Assembly: GCF_035046505.1 (NCBI RefSeq)
Contig: NC_089830.1
Location: 19,300,061-19,364,060 of the forward strand
DNA: 64,000 bases
Source: Tiliqua scincoides
Lineage: Eukaryota; Chordata; Lepidosauria; Squamata; Scincidae
Reading direction: 5' to 3'
The translations under genes and the position numbers were made by a program. The notes beneath the pieces were generated by a model. That model saw nothing but the letters and a program-made list of their open reading frames with translations, was not told the origin of the DNA and searched no databases. The first letter of the stretch is position 1, and every line of letters starts with the position of its first letter. Of this stretch, positions 1 through 12,049 are shown piece by piece.

Positions 1-3000
1 TGCTGGTATCCCCCATCTTCACGAGGAAAAGAGATGTTTCCATTGCTTTTAAAAGGACTGAAGTTAGACGGAAAGGCCCCACCTCAATTTATGTCTTCCC
101 AACTGCTGTCCTTCATTTTTCTCCTTCAAAAACCCAAAGTGTCAGCTGGAGAATTCTTGCTAGTTGCCCATTAGCCAATTTCTGCTCAAGTTCCTGGTGC
201 CTGTTGCTATGGTAAGCATGCCGTGGCATACACCCATAGGAGTGGCCCTGTCCAGGGTACTAACTCAGGCTGAATCTCTGTCTTCTACCATTAGAGCACA
301 CTGGGCAGCGGCTGGTTAAATCTGCCTCGATGCTAGGCTTGGCCCTCTTTCTTTCTCTCCCCCCCCCCCCGCAGCATTTCCAGAAAGGGGGGTGAGCAGA
401 AACTTCATGGCATGCTGAATGTGTGCGTGCTAACTGAAAAGGAGGGGCTTCTATAAAGCAATCTGAGGATCCTGAGATGAGAGGCTGACCAGAGCAGGTG
501 CATGCTAGAGACAGATCTCCGAAGTAAGCATTTTAGGGGCAGGGAGGAGATGGCTTCACTGGTGCAGCCCTGGGAATTTGCCACAACAGGGTTCATGCAA
601 CAGGACAGTTGTCTCTGATCACCAGGAGCCATAGACATGTATTACCCAAGAGCGATCCATACTAAAACAGCAGTACCACCACGAAAGCGAGACATGGTCT
701 GAGACGAAAAGAGGAAGTGGATGCCGAGAACAGCTAAAACAGCTGCAATGTACACTAACAGTCAAAAAGAGCCCAAACTGACCATTTCAGACTTCCAGGG
801 GTTGCCTCCTGATTTCTAAACTTTCCAGCATTGCCAGTTCTGCGGCTGCAATGGCTTCCGAAGGAACCGTGCGGTAACAAATGTCCAGTCCCTACACAAG
901 GAGAATGCACAACGAGCTTATCTGGGCTGCATGCAGCCTTCGCGAGAGCAGCTTCTTGCTGTGCGGGTGGGGAGGGGGAGAATGCGGATTGGGGAGGGGG
1001 AGCATGTAACCGGCTCTATTTGCAGCAGAGGAGAAATTAACCAAGAAGCTGTATTTTTCCTCGCATGCAGGGCTACCTAGGGGAGTTTCATTCTGTCAGC
1101 CCACCCTGGCATTGCACGTCATTGGCACAGGGCCAAGCCTGCACTCTGCTTCCAGGCCACAGGCTACACATTAACCCTCTGCTTGGTCCCTGTTCTGCCC
1201 TGCAGATTTCCAGGCAGCAAATTCAATCCCCGCCTCTTCACTCGTTTCTGTGCAATGGTGCCTCTGCCATGGCAACAAGCTCCTCATTGGAGAAACAGGG
1301 TGAACGGGGAGCCAATGGGAAGGCGGGCTGTGTTGCTAGGTTCTCCGGGATGCAATGGGCTGATTATGCCCAAACAAAGCAAGAAAGAGGAGAAGGCGAG
1401 AGTCTCCAAAAATACCTCGGTAAAGAACTGGCTCTCCTTCCAGGAACAGGGGCTAGAAATAACCTGCGAAGGGAGACCCAGCAACAACAGGGCTCATGCT
1501 GCTGGCACGAGGCCACAGCCACTCACCGCAGCCGTGATCTCTCCTGCTCGGTGATTCTCAGGGCCAGCTGGGTACAAAACTCTCCCCCGGTCCAGAATCC
1601 CAATGGGCACTTGAGCTGCATTTCTGATTTGTCTCCATCTTTCTGTGCAACAGCAAAGCTAATATAAAAGGCTGCTTGGCTTTGCCACAATGCCCTAGTT
1701 GTGCCTGCCTTCCTGACGTGCCACCTACAGCACAGCCAGCTTCCCCTCTCAACAGAGACCCGCTGCCACAGCTCTGCCAGATCAGAGATGCAAGAGACTT
1801 TCCCAGATCGGAGGAAAGTACACAGGGAAAGATGACTGAGCCTCCACCCACAGTTCATCTGTCTCACACCACTGAAGAGTCAGAACTGCTGCCCTCTATC
1901 CCACAGGCTGAGGACTCTAGACAGAGGCCAGTGAAGCAAGAAGCGCACCTCACCTTTTAAGTAAGGTCTGGTCTGAGCCAGGTGCCCATTTGCACCATTT
2001 GTCTGCCCAAACTGTTCATGTTTCAAATCCATTTTCCTGGTGAAAAAATCAGGTACTTTGAGACCCACCTCCAACCAATGAAGACATGGAAATGCCAAAC
2101 AAGACCAGGAAAGCTATGTGCCCTCGGAATCATGCTTCTAAAAACTGAAAGCAAAAGCCAAAACTCATGCAGAACATTCTAAGGGCATCCAGTCTCATGT
2201 GGCAGCATGCCAACTCCATGCCTGCCATTAGAGAAAGACACACATCTATGATTCATTGCAGAGTGTCACACAGGTACATTAACCAACCTATAAACTTTCA
2301 GTCTCTACCTTCATCTTAAACACTAAGTCCTGAAAAACATCTTGGCCAGCAAGGAGTTTTTCTTCTTGAAGGACAGCTCTATTCCATGCTCTGCAAGAGC
2401 TCTTTCCCTGACTGCAACTTCATAACTGGGGGCATCAATCAGAGCTAGCAACCAGCAATGCCCCAGTCTTCACAACATTCAATCCAGCATAGTTATACTA
2501 ATGGTAATGTATCATTAAAATGCTGAGAAATCACTCCTGTTCTCCATTTAATGCCATGAAAATGAACCACTTGTAGCAGCCTAGTCTGTGGAAAGAACTG
2601 AGACCACTGCCATGAAAATGCAGGGATTCTTAAAAGATTGAAATCTTTTATAAAAAAAATACAATTTAAACTAGGATGACAACAATGGGAGCGGGCAGGA
2701 GGAAAGGCAGAGAAAAAAAAAGGTGCATAACACAATAAATTAATGTGGTGCCACACACACATGCAAAGAGAGGTCAGAGTAACCAATACAGAAGGACCAC
2801 AGTGAAGAAAACCAGGCTGCACTGAAAATGTTGTCTTCTCACACTTCCAAACATGTTTACAATAACAGCCTAATGTTGAGACCCTAAGAATGTTTACTTG
2901 GAAGCAACTTACCAGTAAATCCATGAGACATACTTCCAAGTAAGATGACCTATACAGAGATGATTCAGCACACAGTCACACACATCGCAGGGCAAGGTGA

Positions 3001-3280
3001 TCATCACAGGCTTTAAGATCAGCAGCATTTCCTCCCAAAAGAATGTTTTCTGTGTATCAAGATAAACATGGCATTCCCTGACTTGGGGATACCAAACAGC
3101 AGCAAACACACAGTGTCAAACCGATACTCAGGATCACCCCAAGTTTTCCTTCTGAATGGCATTCATGAGCAAAGCTCACATGTTACGTGCCCAGAAAACT
3201 ATGGCAAGAGGAAGATCATGTAAGTAGCAACCTGCTGGTGGTAATATGAGTGACATGTCTGGGTGCAAAAGATCCTGCCT
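1..3280. other. Non-coding region, no gene recognised
   Basis: Short open frames here (for example 1065-1667) show no recognisable domain. A moderately GC-rich patch at about 900-1560 contains CCAAT boxes and RFX-like motifs (see findings). A poly-C run lies at about 360-372. A small inverted repeat with AGAATGTTTACTTGGAAG and its complement spans about 2888-2944. Confidence 0.5.
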
Positions 3281-3289
3281 TGGCACAGA

Positions 3290-4010
3290 AGCCTCCAGTA
3301 CAAAGGAAGAGCCATTCTGGATCAAGCCAAAATGTCCAGCCAGCCAAGTGTCCTGTCTCCAACAATGATTAGATTGGGATATTAACAGAATACTCCACTC
3401 CTACTCTTCTGGCCATTTCAGTTATGTGGAATGCAACAAGCACCAGAGCAGGTGTCCTGAGATTCCTACCTGATGAGGTTTTGATTTTCTATGAATTTGT
3501 CTAACCCTTTTACGTTCAGTTACACTACTGACCACTACTACATTTGGTGCCAAGTGCCACAAGTTCTGCGCAATAGTAAGATGTAGTGGTTTGAAACTTG
3601 CTAGGCATCTCCTGGTTCTAACATTATGTGAATGGACAAACCTTGCTCTCCATTCACTTTAGTTGCTCCCTCTTTCTGAAAAAGCGTTCTAATCCTTTTA
3701 GTCCTGGCTCATAAAAGAAACTACTCCATTCACCAACCACATCTTAGATATAATGCAACCAGAACTGCATGCAGTACCAAAGATGCCGAGACAACAGTGA
3801 GTTATATGAAGGCACTACTTTCTGTATTTCCTGATTCTTCCTCAAGTTGCAAGCTTTCCATTTGCCTTTCTGACAGCCACAGAGCACCAAGCTGATGATC
3901 TTCAGGTCTCTTCCCCTTCCTTTACTTGATTCAGGTTGACAAAACAAACAAACTAAAGAATCACTGATCACCAGAAGAACTAAAAACTGTGTTTTGCTTA
4001 TAAAATACTG
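3290..4010 (-). mobile_element. Old CR1-like LINE relic
   Basis: Contains faded CR1 signatures in reverse orientation: TGGATCAAGCCAAAATGTCC near 3318, a decayed coding-like stretch around 3600-3720, and GAACTGCATGCAGTACCA near 3764. Too decayed for reliable boundaries. Confidence 0.45.
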
Positions 4011-6083
4011 GAAACAGTCCACTTTTGAAGCCTAAAGACTAAAGCCAATGGGATAAACTAGCTGTTTCGCCAATTAATACAGAGTTAAAGTTCTATGCTT
4101 TTCTTTTCTCTAACACTGGTTTGTGTCCTAAGTTGATCTCATGCCACTGAAAGACACTTCCATTCTAGCAAGACCAAGGGGAGGACTAGTCAACTCCATC
4201 AGCCCCCCATCACACACGACCCTGCTTTAGAGGGCCCCCCAACCTCTCAGAAGTGAATTTTCAGGGGTTCCAATGGAGCAAGGTAGAGGGAGACCAATTG
4301 GCTCTGGCTCTTCCAGCACAGATTTCAGCACAAGGAGGGGAATTTCCTAATGTAGAAAAAGACTGAATTTAAGGTTGTGCTGCCAGTTTTGGAAGACTTG
4401 AATTCAAGTTTTTTCTGCATTAGAAAGTTATTAGCACTTAAATCAAGAACTGTACCAACAAGATTAAAGCCAATTGAACTCCATGTGTTTTAGTTTTGGA
4501 TGTAAGATCTGAATAAACCACACTGAGGAAAGGTAGGAGTTTCTTGTCTTTCATAGACTGAGACTGTGTCCCAAACTTATATATTGTAGAGGTACCCTGC
4601 ACACAAGGTAAACAAGGCCATCACCCCACTCCGCTAACCACTCTACATCTCTCAAAATTAAAGCCACTTATCATGTTAGGTTTACTGCCCTCTCCATATA
4701 TCACTATGAAAAAACTTCAAGTGCAAAAGAAAATCTCATCAAGAAGAAAATGTTCATTAAGAGGTATGGGGAAGGTTTGCGCAAGACCCGGTTTCCAGAA
4801 CTTTCTCACTTTACCCTGATGCCCACATGTTTGGGGTTGGGGAGACAGAAAGAAATGGCAACAGATGGCTCCTCAAACTGCCTCCTCCAGGTCTGAAGTG
4901 CAGCAAGGAATATACCAAAGATAGCATTGCAAGCAGAACACAATCTCATTAACTTGCAGATACCCCTTGACTCATCCCTTTCTGAAGTTCTGTTTGCAAG
5001 GCAGGGAGAAAAAGGTATAGCAGAAGCAAAGAACAACAGAGATAACAGCAGAATCAAAGTATGAGTAACAATGTAATTGAGTACTGGACACAGATGGGGT
5101 AGACAGACTTGCTTCCTAAGGGTTCAGAGGGCTGGTCTCAGTTCTGGGACTGAGGCAGTGCTCCAAGCAAAAGCACTGATAGAGGGAAAGCTTGAATATG
5201 TGTAGAAACTTTTCATGGGATGTGATTATGCTTGAGTAATGTGGGCTACCAGATGCAGGCTTGGAATCTGTTTCATGCTCTTTACATGTCTACCTGACGG
5301 AATCCATGAGGTCAATTTTCTGGCAAAAAAGACAAGACGGTCCAATGTAGCATTTCATGGATTCAATACAGGGCAGGACAGAAACAGTTATGCTGAAGTG
5401 AAGGATTCTGTCAGATTGGGGTAGTCCCCATCTGCTCTATAACTGTGGGAGCAGACACCGGGCTTTATATAGATAGAGCCAATATAAAAACAAGACTCTC
5501 CCAAACCACACTGCTCCTAACAGGCAATTTTTTTAATGCACCCAGCTTCTCCTGCAGAGATGGTTGGAAATGCTGCCTAATATATCAAATGAGTTATTTA
5601 TGCCATGTCTACTGAAGGAGTATTCACCATAGTACTCATCCTATGTACTGCAACAACACAGGCTCAAAAGGGACCAAGAAGGTACCATAAAGGTATGCAA
5701 GCACAGAATAATTCTTTAGCTTGCACAGTTTCTGCAAACTAGCCCATTGTCAAAACAAAACTGGAACTAGTATTGAAATGATGTTAGGATCATTATCCAA
5801 CTAACAATCTGACATTTATTAACACCTAGGACAAATAAAAACAGATGATGGGTGTCACAGTTGTAAAGAAACTTTGCCAGAGACCTTAAGACATTTAGGA
5901 AAACCTTCTTTCAGGTAAGTCATGGAGCTAGATGGTTCCATGTCAAGTCTGTTGCCAGATCAAATTGATCGTGTTCGCATTTGGGTCTAAGAGAAGGCAC
6001 TAATTTCTGAAGTGGTCAGGCCATCTTTCTGCCTCAACTCCGGAGGCCAAACTGAGGGTTGCAAGGATTTATATACTCTACAG

Positions 6084-6424
6084 CAGTGGTTTTCAACCTT
6101 TTTTGCTGCGATCCCAATAAATAAAGTATGAGACCAGGGAGCCCCTACCAATCCCTTCCTTCCTTCCAGGACCTGATTTGCCCATGTTGCCACCTGCCCC
6201 ATTTCCCCCTACTTGTCTTCACAACAACTCTGTGAGGTAACAGTCTGAGCAGGGCTGGTCTTAGGAACTGACAAGCAAGATGAGGCTGCACAGGATCATA
6301 TCAAGAACTTAGTTTTGTTAAGGCAGCACCAATATAGGATTTGATCCAAACCCTCTCTTGCACAGGCTTGGAAAGGTTGCTGCAACCCCCATATGAGGTT
6401 TCACAACAGGCTGAAGAACACTGC
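6084..6424. mobile_element. hAT-like MITE
   Basis: Begins CAGTGGTTTTCAACC and ends GAAGAACACTG, termini of the hAT-Charlie type. The flanking 8-mers do not match, so boundaries are approximate. Confidence 0.5.
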
Positions 6425-8427
6425 TCCACTGCATTTCAGTTTCTACTTGAGTGATGATCCTAACTTTGTTACCCAAGTTGCTTTTACTCTAGTACAGCAG
6501 TGAGTCTAAATGACCTCTAGCTACAGCCATATGCTATAGCTCAGTTATACCCAGTATATGTAACTGGAAGAAATTGCCACTTTGGTAGACAATACCGACA
6601 TCTCTGATGTCATTGTGCTCACAAGAAAAACTATGGTCTAGCACTCTCCATTAACATGGTCCAGTTTCTAGAAGATTACCTATATTAGAACACCTTGGCA
6701 AATACAACAGATTTCTAGAATAAAACTAGACCAGATGAGATATACTTTCAGTTCCAGAACTTCCTACAGCACCAAGTTCATATTAAAAGTACCACTAAAC
6801 CAACACAAAGTTGCAGCATGTGCTGACTTGCTTGTCACTAAACTTAGTTACGCTGATATTTCCTGCCTGTTCTGTTGCATGTTGGGAGCTGAATTCCATG
6901 AGTTGATCTGAGGGGTATGGGGCATGAAAGGCCCTGCCTTGTGGCAGAGGATGAGCAAAGTGGCATTTTAGTCCGAGGTGGCATTTAGAGTTCCATGGCT
7001 CTCTCAATGAATCTTTCTTGAACATGGAAAATACCTTTCATTGATATGGCATGCAAAGTTATTAATACCACTGACTCCTCAATGGGAGCATCCACCTAAT
7101 AACTCAAGAATCACAACTGCCTTCTTTGCAGTTTATTCACGTTTGTTGCTCATAAGTCATCTTCTGTCTGGTCAAGCTCACAAGAGCTTTCTTTCTTAGC
7201 CTACCATGTCCAGCTGACAATAAAATGTTTCCCAAGAACATCATCTTCCATTGCACTACTGAATCACAGTTCAATGCTATTACTCAAGTTTAGGAAATAC
7301 CCAGCTCTACCACAAAAATAACTTCCTGATCTTATCTGCATTGATCATATCTATTAGCATGCTGTTAACAAAAGTCAGGGACTGTATCAGAAAGTACCAC
7401 TAGCATGCTAAACTTTGCATGTTCCCTGTAGTAGTTTCACTTTAGAGAGAGTGGAAGGATCCTGAACTTTTAGCCAAAGTGTGAAAGGCTCCAACACTGC
7501 AGAGAACAAAAATCAAGACATCCTACATGGATCTCACACACACACCCCTGCCTACGCATTTATGGATAAATTCTATACCTGACCATTCTAGGTAACAAAG
7601 AGGAGTAAAGTACCCACTCTCTACCCAGCTACAGAATGCTTGCCCAAGGATAAGGAGGGTAGCCCTCTTCTCCCATCCATCATACATGATTGTGCAACTT
7701 CAGTCCAAAGGTCTACTCTCAATGGCTCCACACAGGAGAGTGGGGGAGATGAGAAGACCAACACGGATATAACCATCATGGATTTCCCAGACTCCACCCA
7801 ATTTTTGTGACATGATTATTTCACAATTTTCAGTGATACCCTGCATGCAGAAGAGGTTAGACTATGGGAAGGAACACTCTCCTGGCTTCAAAATGGCAGC
7901 AGAGGTTGCCACAACCACAGCACAGACTAGTGGAAAATTAGTCACAGGCTGTTTAGAACACACACCAAAGTCATATGCTGCCCAGCAGTGATCCTACCCA
8001 TTAGAAGTATAAAGTGCACCCTTCTTTATTTCTCAAAGCGTGCTCGCATTCCAACAACTAAATACATTTTGGAAAACTCAGATATATTGTTGTAGGAACG
8101 TATACTAACTACCCAACAATAGGATAAATATCCAAGTCCTTCTCTGCAAACTGCAGTGCTTGAAACCAGAGTTTGATAATCTATTGAAAGATAGGCCTAT
8201 CAATGGAATACTGGAATGCCAGAACAGCCTTCACTAAGGACACAAGATTGGGAACAGATATACAGGTACTCAAGATAAATTGTTAGCAACCTGAAGCTCA
8301 TCCCTACTTGTGTAAACTGAACTGTCATCACTGCCATTTCCTCAGGGGTCACAACAGTGTCCAGGGTTTAGTCCAGAAGAATAAGGTTTAATTTAAATTC
8401 AAAGTAGGCCTTTAAATTAGGCAAAAG

Positions 8428-8468
8428 GCGCGCGCGCGCGCGCGCGCACACACACACACACACACACA
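8428..8468. repeat. Compound microsatellite (GC)n(AC)n
   Basis: About nine GC/CG steps run directly into about eleven AC steps: alternating purine-pyrimidine throughout, a classic Z-DNA-prone tract. Confidence 0.95.
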
Positions 8469-10106
8469 AATACAATGGTAGTGTAATCTGACGCCATAAC
8501 TGTTCATCCACTTACAAAGAATCAGGAACAACTGCAACAGTTTGAGAGCAAGAAACCCTCATTCAAAATTAGGGACTCAACAGAAACTTATATGGCAAGT
8601 CTCAATATAACCCTCTCCCAAACCTGAAATGCACTGAAGACCATCGGTCCAACTCAGGCAAAGTTGAGGATGCAAAGAATCCACAAAGAAATCTAGATCC
8701 AATACTAAGGTTAAATGGACCAATACAGAAGTTCCCAGAGGCAACATCAAACAAACATACTAAGGACTATAAAAAAAATGAATGAATGAATTTGTAAAAT
8801 AGCAACAAGTACCAGGAATATGCATATTGGTCCAGGAAACTGCAGAAAATCTCGGTTGGCAGGATCCAAGTTAGCTGGCACATATTACTACATTTGGGTC
8901 ATAGAGGAAGCACTTACCATAAAATCAACTACTGGCCCAAGTTTGGAACTAATGAAGTTCCATCGCAGGATATTATAGGTAAATGTATGGCAAGATACTA
9001 CATTCACCTCTAGAATTATCCCTTTTCTTTATACATACATTACTAAATTCTTGGCATCAGTACCTTCCTGGGACAAGGGTTCCACAGACTGACTATACTG
9101 TCAACATGAAACAAACAGCTTTTCCAGTACCTGCTCTCTCAATTCATAGCTGCTGTAAATTATATCACTGCAACTTATTGCTGCAATTATTTATGACAGC
9201 ATTTATGGTTTTAGCATAAGGAACTGCAGGAGGGGAAAAAGATAAGGAAATGTTACACTGAAATTATTACTGCTGAACCAAAGGAAGGTGACAAGCATTG
9301 TGGGTTCATTTGGTTTGACCTGGGTGAACAGAGCAGGGAGAATAGGAAGGGTGGAGAAAAGTAGCACATATGCACATGAAGGCCATTTATGAAGGTTATG
9401 ACAATGTGATAATTCTCCTGAGTAAGAAGGGTGAAAGGTTCAGCCCCTGAGTATAGTAGCTACTACACCACAGTAGTAAAAGAGGCGCAGTGAGATGTGG
9501 GGAGAAAAATAAATTCAGTTTTAAACTGGGAACACCTTACTTTAAACGCATCCTACTTAAGTCAAAGGCCAAGATTGCACTCACATTGCAAGATGAATAT
9601 CTTCATTCAAGAGACAATTCTATTCATATGGTGCGCGCTGAGGCAACCTTTAGACCCAGTGTGTCCCTAAGCTAGAAACGCGGCTAGTTATGAGCGCCCC
9701 ATAATTTCTTTTCGGGGAAGGCAGGATATAACTTGTACTTATTCCAAGGAAGGTTGCATGGATTTTAAAAACACTTTTATAAAGCACACCCGTGCAACAC
9801 ACGCGCACACATGTGTGCGGTGACCAGAACCCGTGTTAAAATATTTAAGTCCAGAGAAGCCAGCTCAGCCAGAGATATTCCTTCACGCTTGCCTGAAGAG
9901 ATGGAATAGGTTTTAATTTCTCTCCCTCCTGCCCCAGAACCCCACCAGACATTTCTTCACTCTCCATTAAGGCGCAAGAATAGGAAATATGAAAATTTCA
10001 TTTATTTCAGTTCAAAAAGTCTTGCCATGTTTTAAGAAGACAAACAGCCACATGAGGTGGCATGTGCCTAGTTGCTACCTTTAATGAAAACTATATTGAT
10101 GATTGC

Positions 10107-10200
10107 GAGCCCAATGCTATGCATGTCTGCTCAGAAGTAAGTTCCATTGCAGTCAATGGGGATTACTTCCAGGAAACTGTGGATAGGACTGGGCTGTAGG
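10107..10200. mobile_element. Palindromic short MITE (short family)
   Basis: Single dispersed copy of the element amplified at 10983-11790: AGCCCAATGCTATGCATG, CTCAGAAGTAAGTTCCATTG, then GTGGATAGGACTGGGCTG. The two ends are imperfect inverted repeats. Confidence 0.7.
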
Positions 10201-10306
10201 ATGATAATAATAACTACTACTATCATTATCAGTAAACATGATAATAAGCTGATATTATTATTAGTAAGACTATCACAATCAGCTGACAAGGGCCTCATTA
10301 CTACCT

Positions 10307-10383
10307 TTAATGAAGTCATATTTATTGATAATAATAATAGTAATTATTATCATCATCATCATCAATAAATATGACTTCATTAA
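10307..10383. repeat. Perfect 23-bp inverted repeat with AT-rich loop
   Basis: The arm at 10307-10329 is the exact reverse complement of 10361-10383; the 31-bp loop is an ATT/ATC microsatellite. Related single-arm copies occur near 13636-13660 (see findings). Confidence 0.9.
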
Positions 10384-10982
10384 GCCATTTCTGCTCAACA
10401 CTGCATATACACTACAGGGACCAAATGTGTACACCTGTGGGCCAGGCAAAAATGGGTTAAAGGTAGCGATAAGGTGCATGTTATTCCATCTGGTTGAGGC
10501 TAATAATATTACTGATATTTTTGCACAGTCAGGTGGGTGTTATTGACTGGTCTGTTCTACCCAGACATCGAGTCCTTCCCAAGGACCTGGGATGCCTGGC
10601 TTTTATCCTATTTTGACATTATAAATGCCTATTTGGATATTACTATTAACAGCAATAATAATAACAGCAATAGTAATAATAATAGCATTATTTACTGCTC
10701 ATTAGACACACACACACACAAAACCCCCACCAAGACCAAACCACCCCCTGAGGAAGAAGCCACCCGACCTGGCACGCCAGAAATAAAATACAATCTGCAC
10801 CACCTTTGAGAGATAACATAGAAAAGGAAGGAAGAGCAGACACAGCAGTCCTGCCGCTTACTAGGGAGCAAAGCCGCTGGGGAGGCAGCAGGGTTTCCTT
10901 CCCAGTGAAGAGGCAGAGGATTGCACTGGGATGGAGGAAGGAAGATGGCCTGCTCATGCGGCGGTGGGCTGGAGCTGCCCCC

Positions 10983-11790
10983 CTACCCATACTTTCCTGG
11001 GAGCAAGCGCCGTTGAATGCAATAGGACTTACTCCTGAGTAGACCTGCCTAGGATTGGGCTCTCAGGCTGCCATCCTACCCACACTTTCCTAGAAGTAAG
11101 CCCTGCTGAAGGGCTTGGGCTGTTAGGGGTTGCCATCCTATCCACCGTGGCCTGGGAAAAAGCTCCACTGAATGCACTAGGACTTACACCTGAGTAGACC
11201 TACACAAGCCGGGGCCGCTGGGGGCTGTCACTGTATCCACATTTTCCTGGGAGTAAGGTCCCCCTGAACGCAATAGGGCTTACTCCTGAGTAGACCTGCA
11301 CAGGCTTGGGCTGTTAGGCTGCCATCCTACCCACAGTGACCTGGGAGTAAGACCATTAACTATCGTGGGACTTTCTCCTGAGTAGACTTGTACAGGTTTA
11401 GGGCTGTTGGGGTTGCCACCCTATGAAGACTTTCCTGGGAGTAAGCCCTACTGACTACCATGGGATTTACTCCTGAGTAGACCTGGAAGGCTTGGGCTGT
11501 TGGGGCTTGCATCCCATGCACCCTTTCCTGGGAGTAAGTCCCTCTGAATGCAATACGGCTTCCTCCTGAGTAGACCTGCAGGGCTGGGGCTGTTGGGTTG
11601 CCACCCTATGAAGCCTTTCCCGGGAGTAAGCCCCACTGACTGCTACGGGACCTCCTCCCGAGTAGACCTGCAGGGCTGGGGCTTGCCGGGCGCCACCCCG
11701 CGCGCCCTTCCCGGGGCAGGCCCACTGGCGTCAAGGGCCTACTCGCGAGGAGAGCCGCAGGGCTCCGTCAGAGGGCGGGTGCCGGGCCTG
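10983..11790. repeat. Tandem array (about 8-9 units of about 93 bp) of a palindromic MITE core
   Basis: Each unit reads roughly CCTACCCACACTTTCCTGGG, AGTAAGCCCCACTGA, ACTTACTCCTGAGTAGACCT, GCTTGGGCTGTTGGG. The same sequence occurs singly elsewhere in the window as a dispersed palindromic element. Units become more GC- and CpG-rich toward the CpG island; the last ends about 45 bp from the splice donor at 11836. One unit (about 11076-11137) is internally deleted. Confidence 0.85.
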
Positions 11791-11837
11791 CGGCGGAGGG
11801 CGGGGCCGGGCGGGGCGGAGGCCGGGCGCAGGCTCAC

Positions 11838-12020
11838 CTGAGGCGGCGGCCCGCGGGGCGCTGCTGGCCGGGGCGGGAGGAGCGCTGGGGGCGGGGCGCG
11901 GCGGGCGGGCGGAGGCGCCCCCACCCCCAGCGCGAGGGGCGTGCTCCGGGCGGCGGCTGCTCCGGCGCCGGGATTTCCCAGTAATGCCACAAAAAATGGC
12001 GACCACAACAAACCGCCTCC
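11838..12020 (-). other. Probable non-coding first exon of an unidentified minus-strand gene
   Basis: On the minus strand a very GC-rich stretch ends in GCCTCAG followed by GTGAGCCTG, a near-perfect splice donor (GT at 11836-11837), in the middle of a CpG island. A GCCATTTTTTG motif, YY1-like and often near start sites, lies about 165 bp upstream of the donor. I found no conserved coding frame here and no recognisable exon of this gene in 1-11800, so its first intron may extend past the left edge. The 5' boundary given is a guess. Confidence 0.45.
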
Positions 12021-12049
12021 GCTGCCGCCGCCGCGCCGCCGACGACACC

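Larger units (their letters stand above)
4011..10100. other. Non-coding, mostly unique AT-rich DNA
   Basis: No coding exon was recognised on either strand. Identifiable pieces are a hAT-like MITE near 6084-6424 and the dinucleotide tract at 8428-8468. The rest looks like intron or intergenic sequence, possibly the first intron of the minus-strand gene starting at the CpG island. Confidence 0.5.

Noticed and set aside
1065-1667. 200-codon open frame near the left edge
   Set aside because: No domain or family resemblance, overlapping frames on both strands, composition like neutral GC-richer DNA.
11838-12020. Naming the CpG-island gene NCK1 or STAG1 because they neighbour IL20RB in human
   Set aside because: In the human order they would lie on the other side of IL20RB, and no exon sequence supports either.
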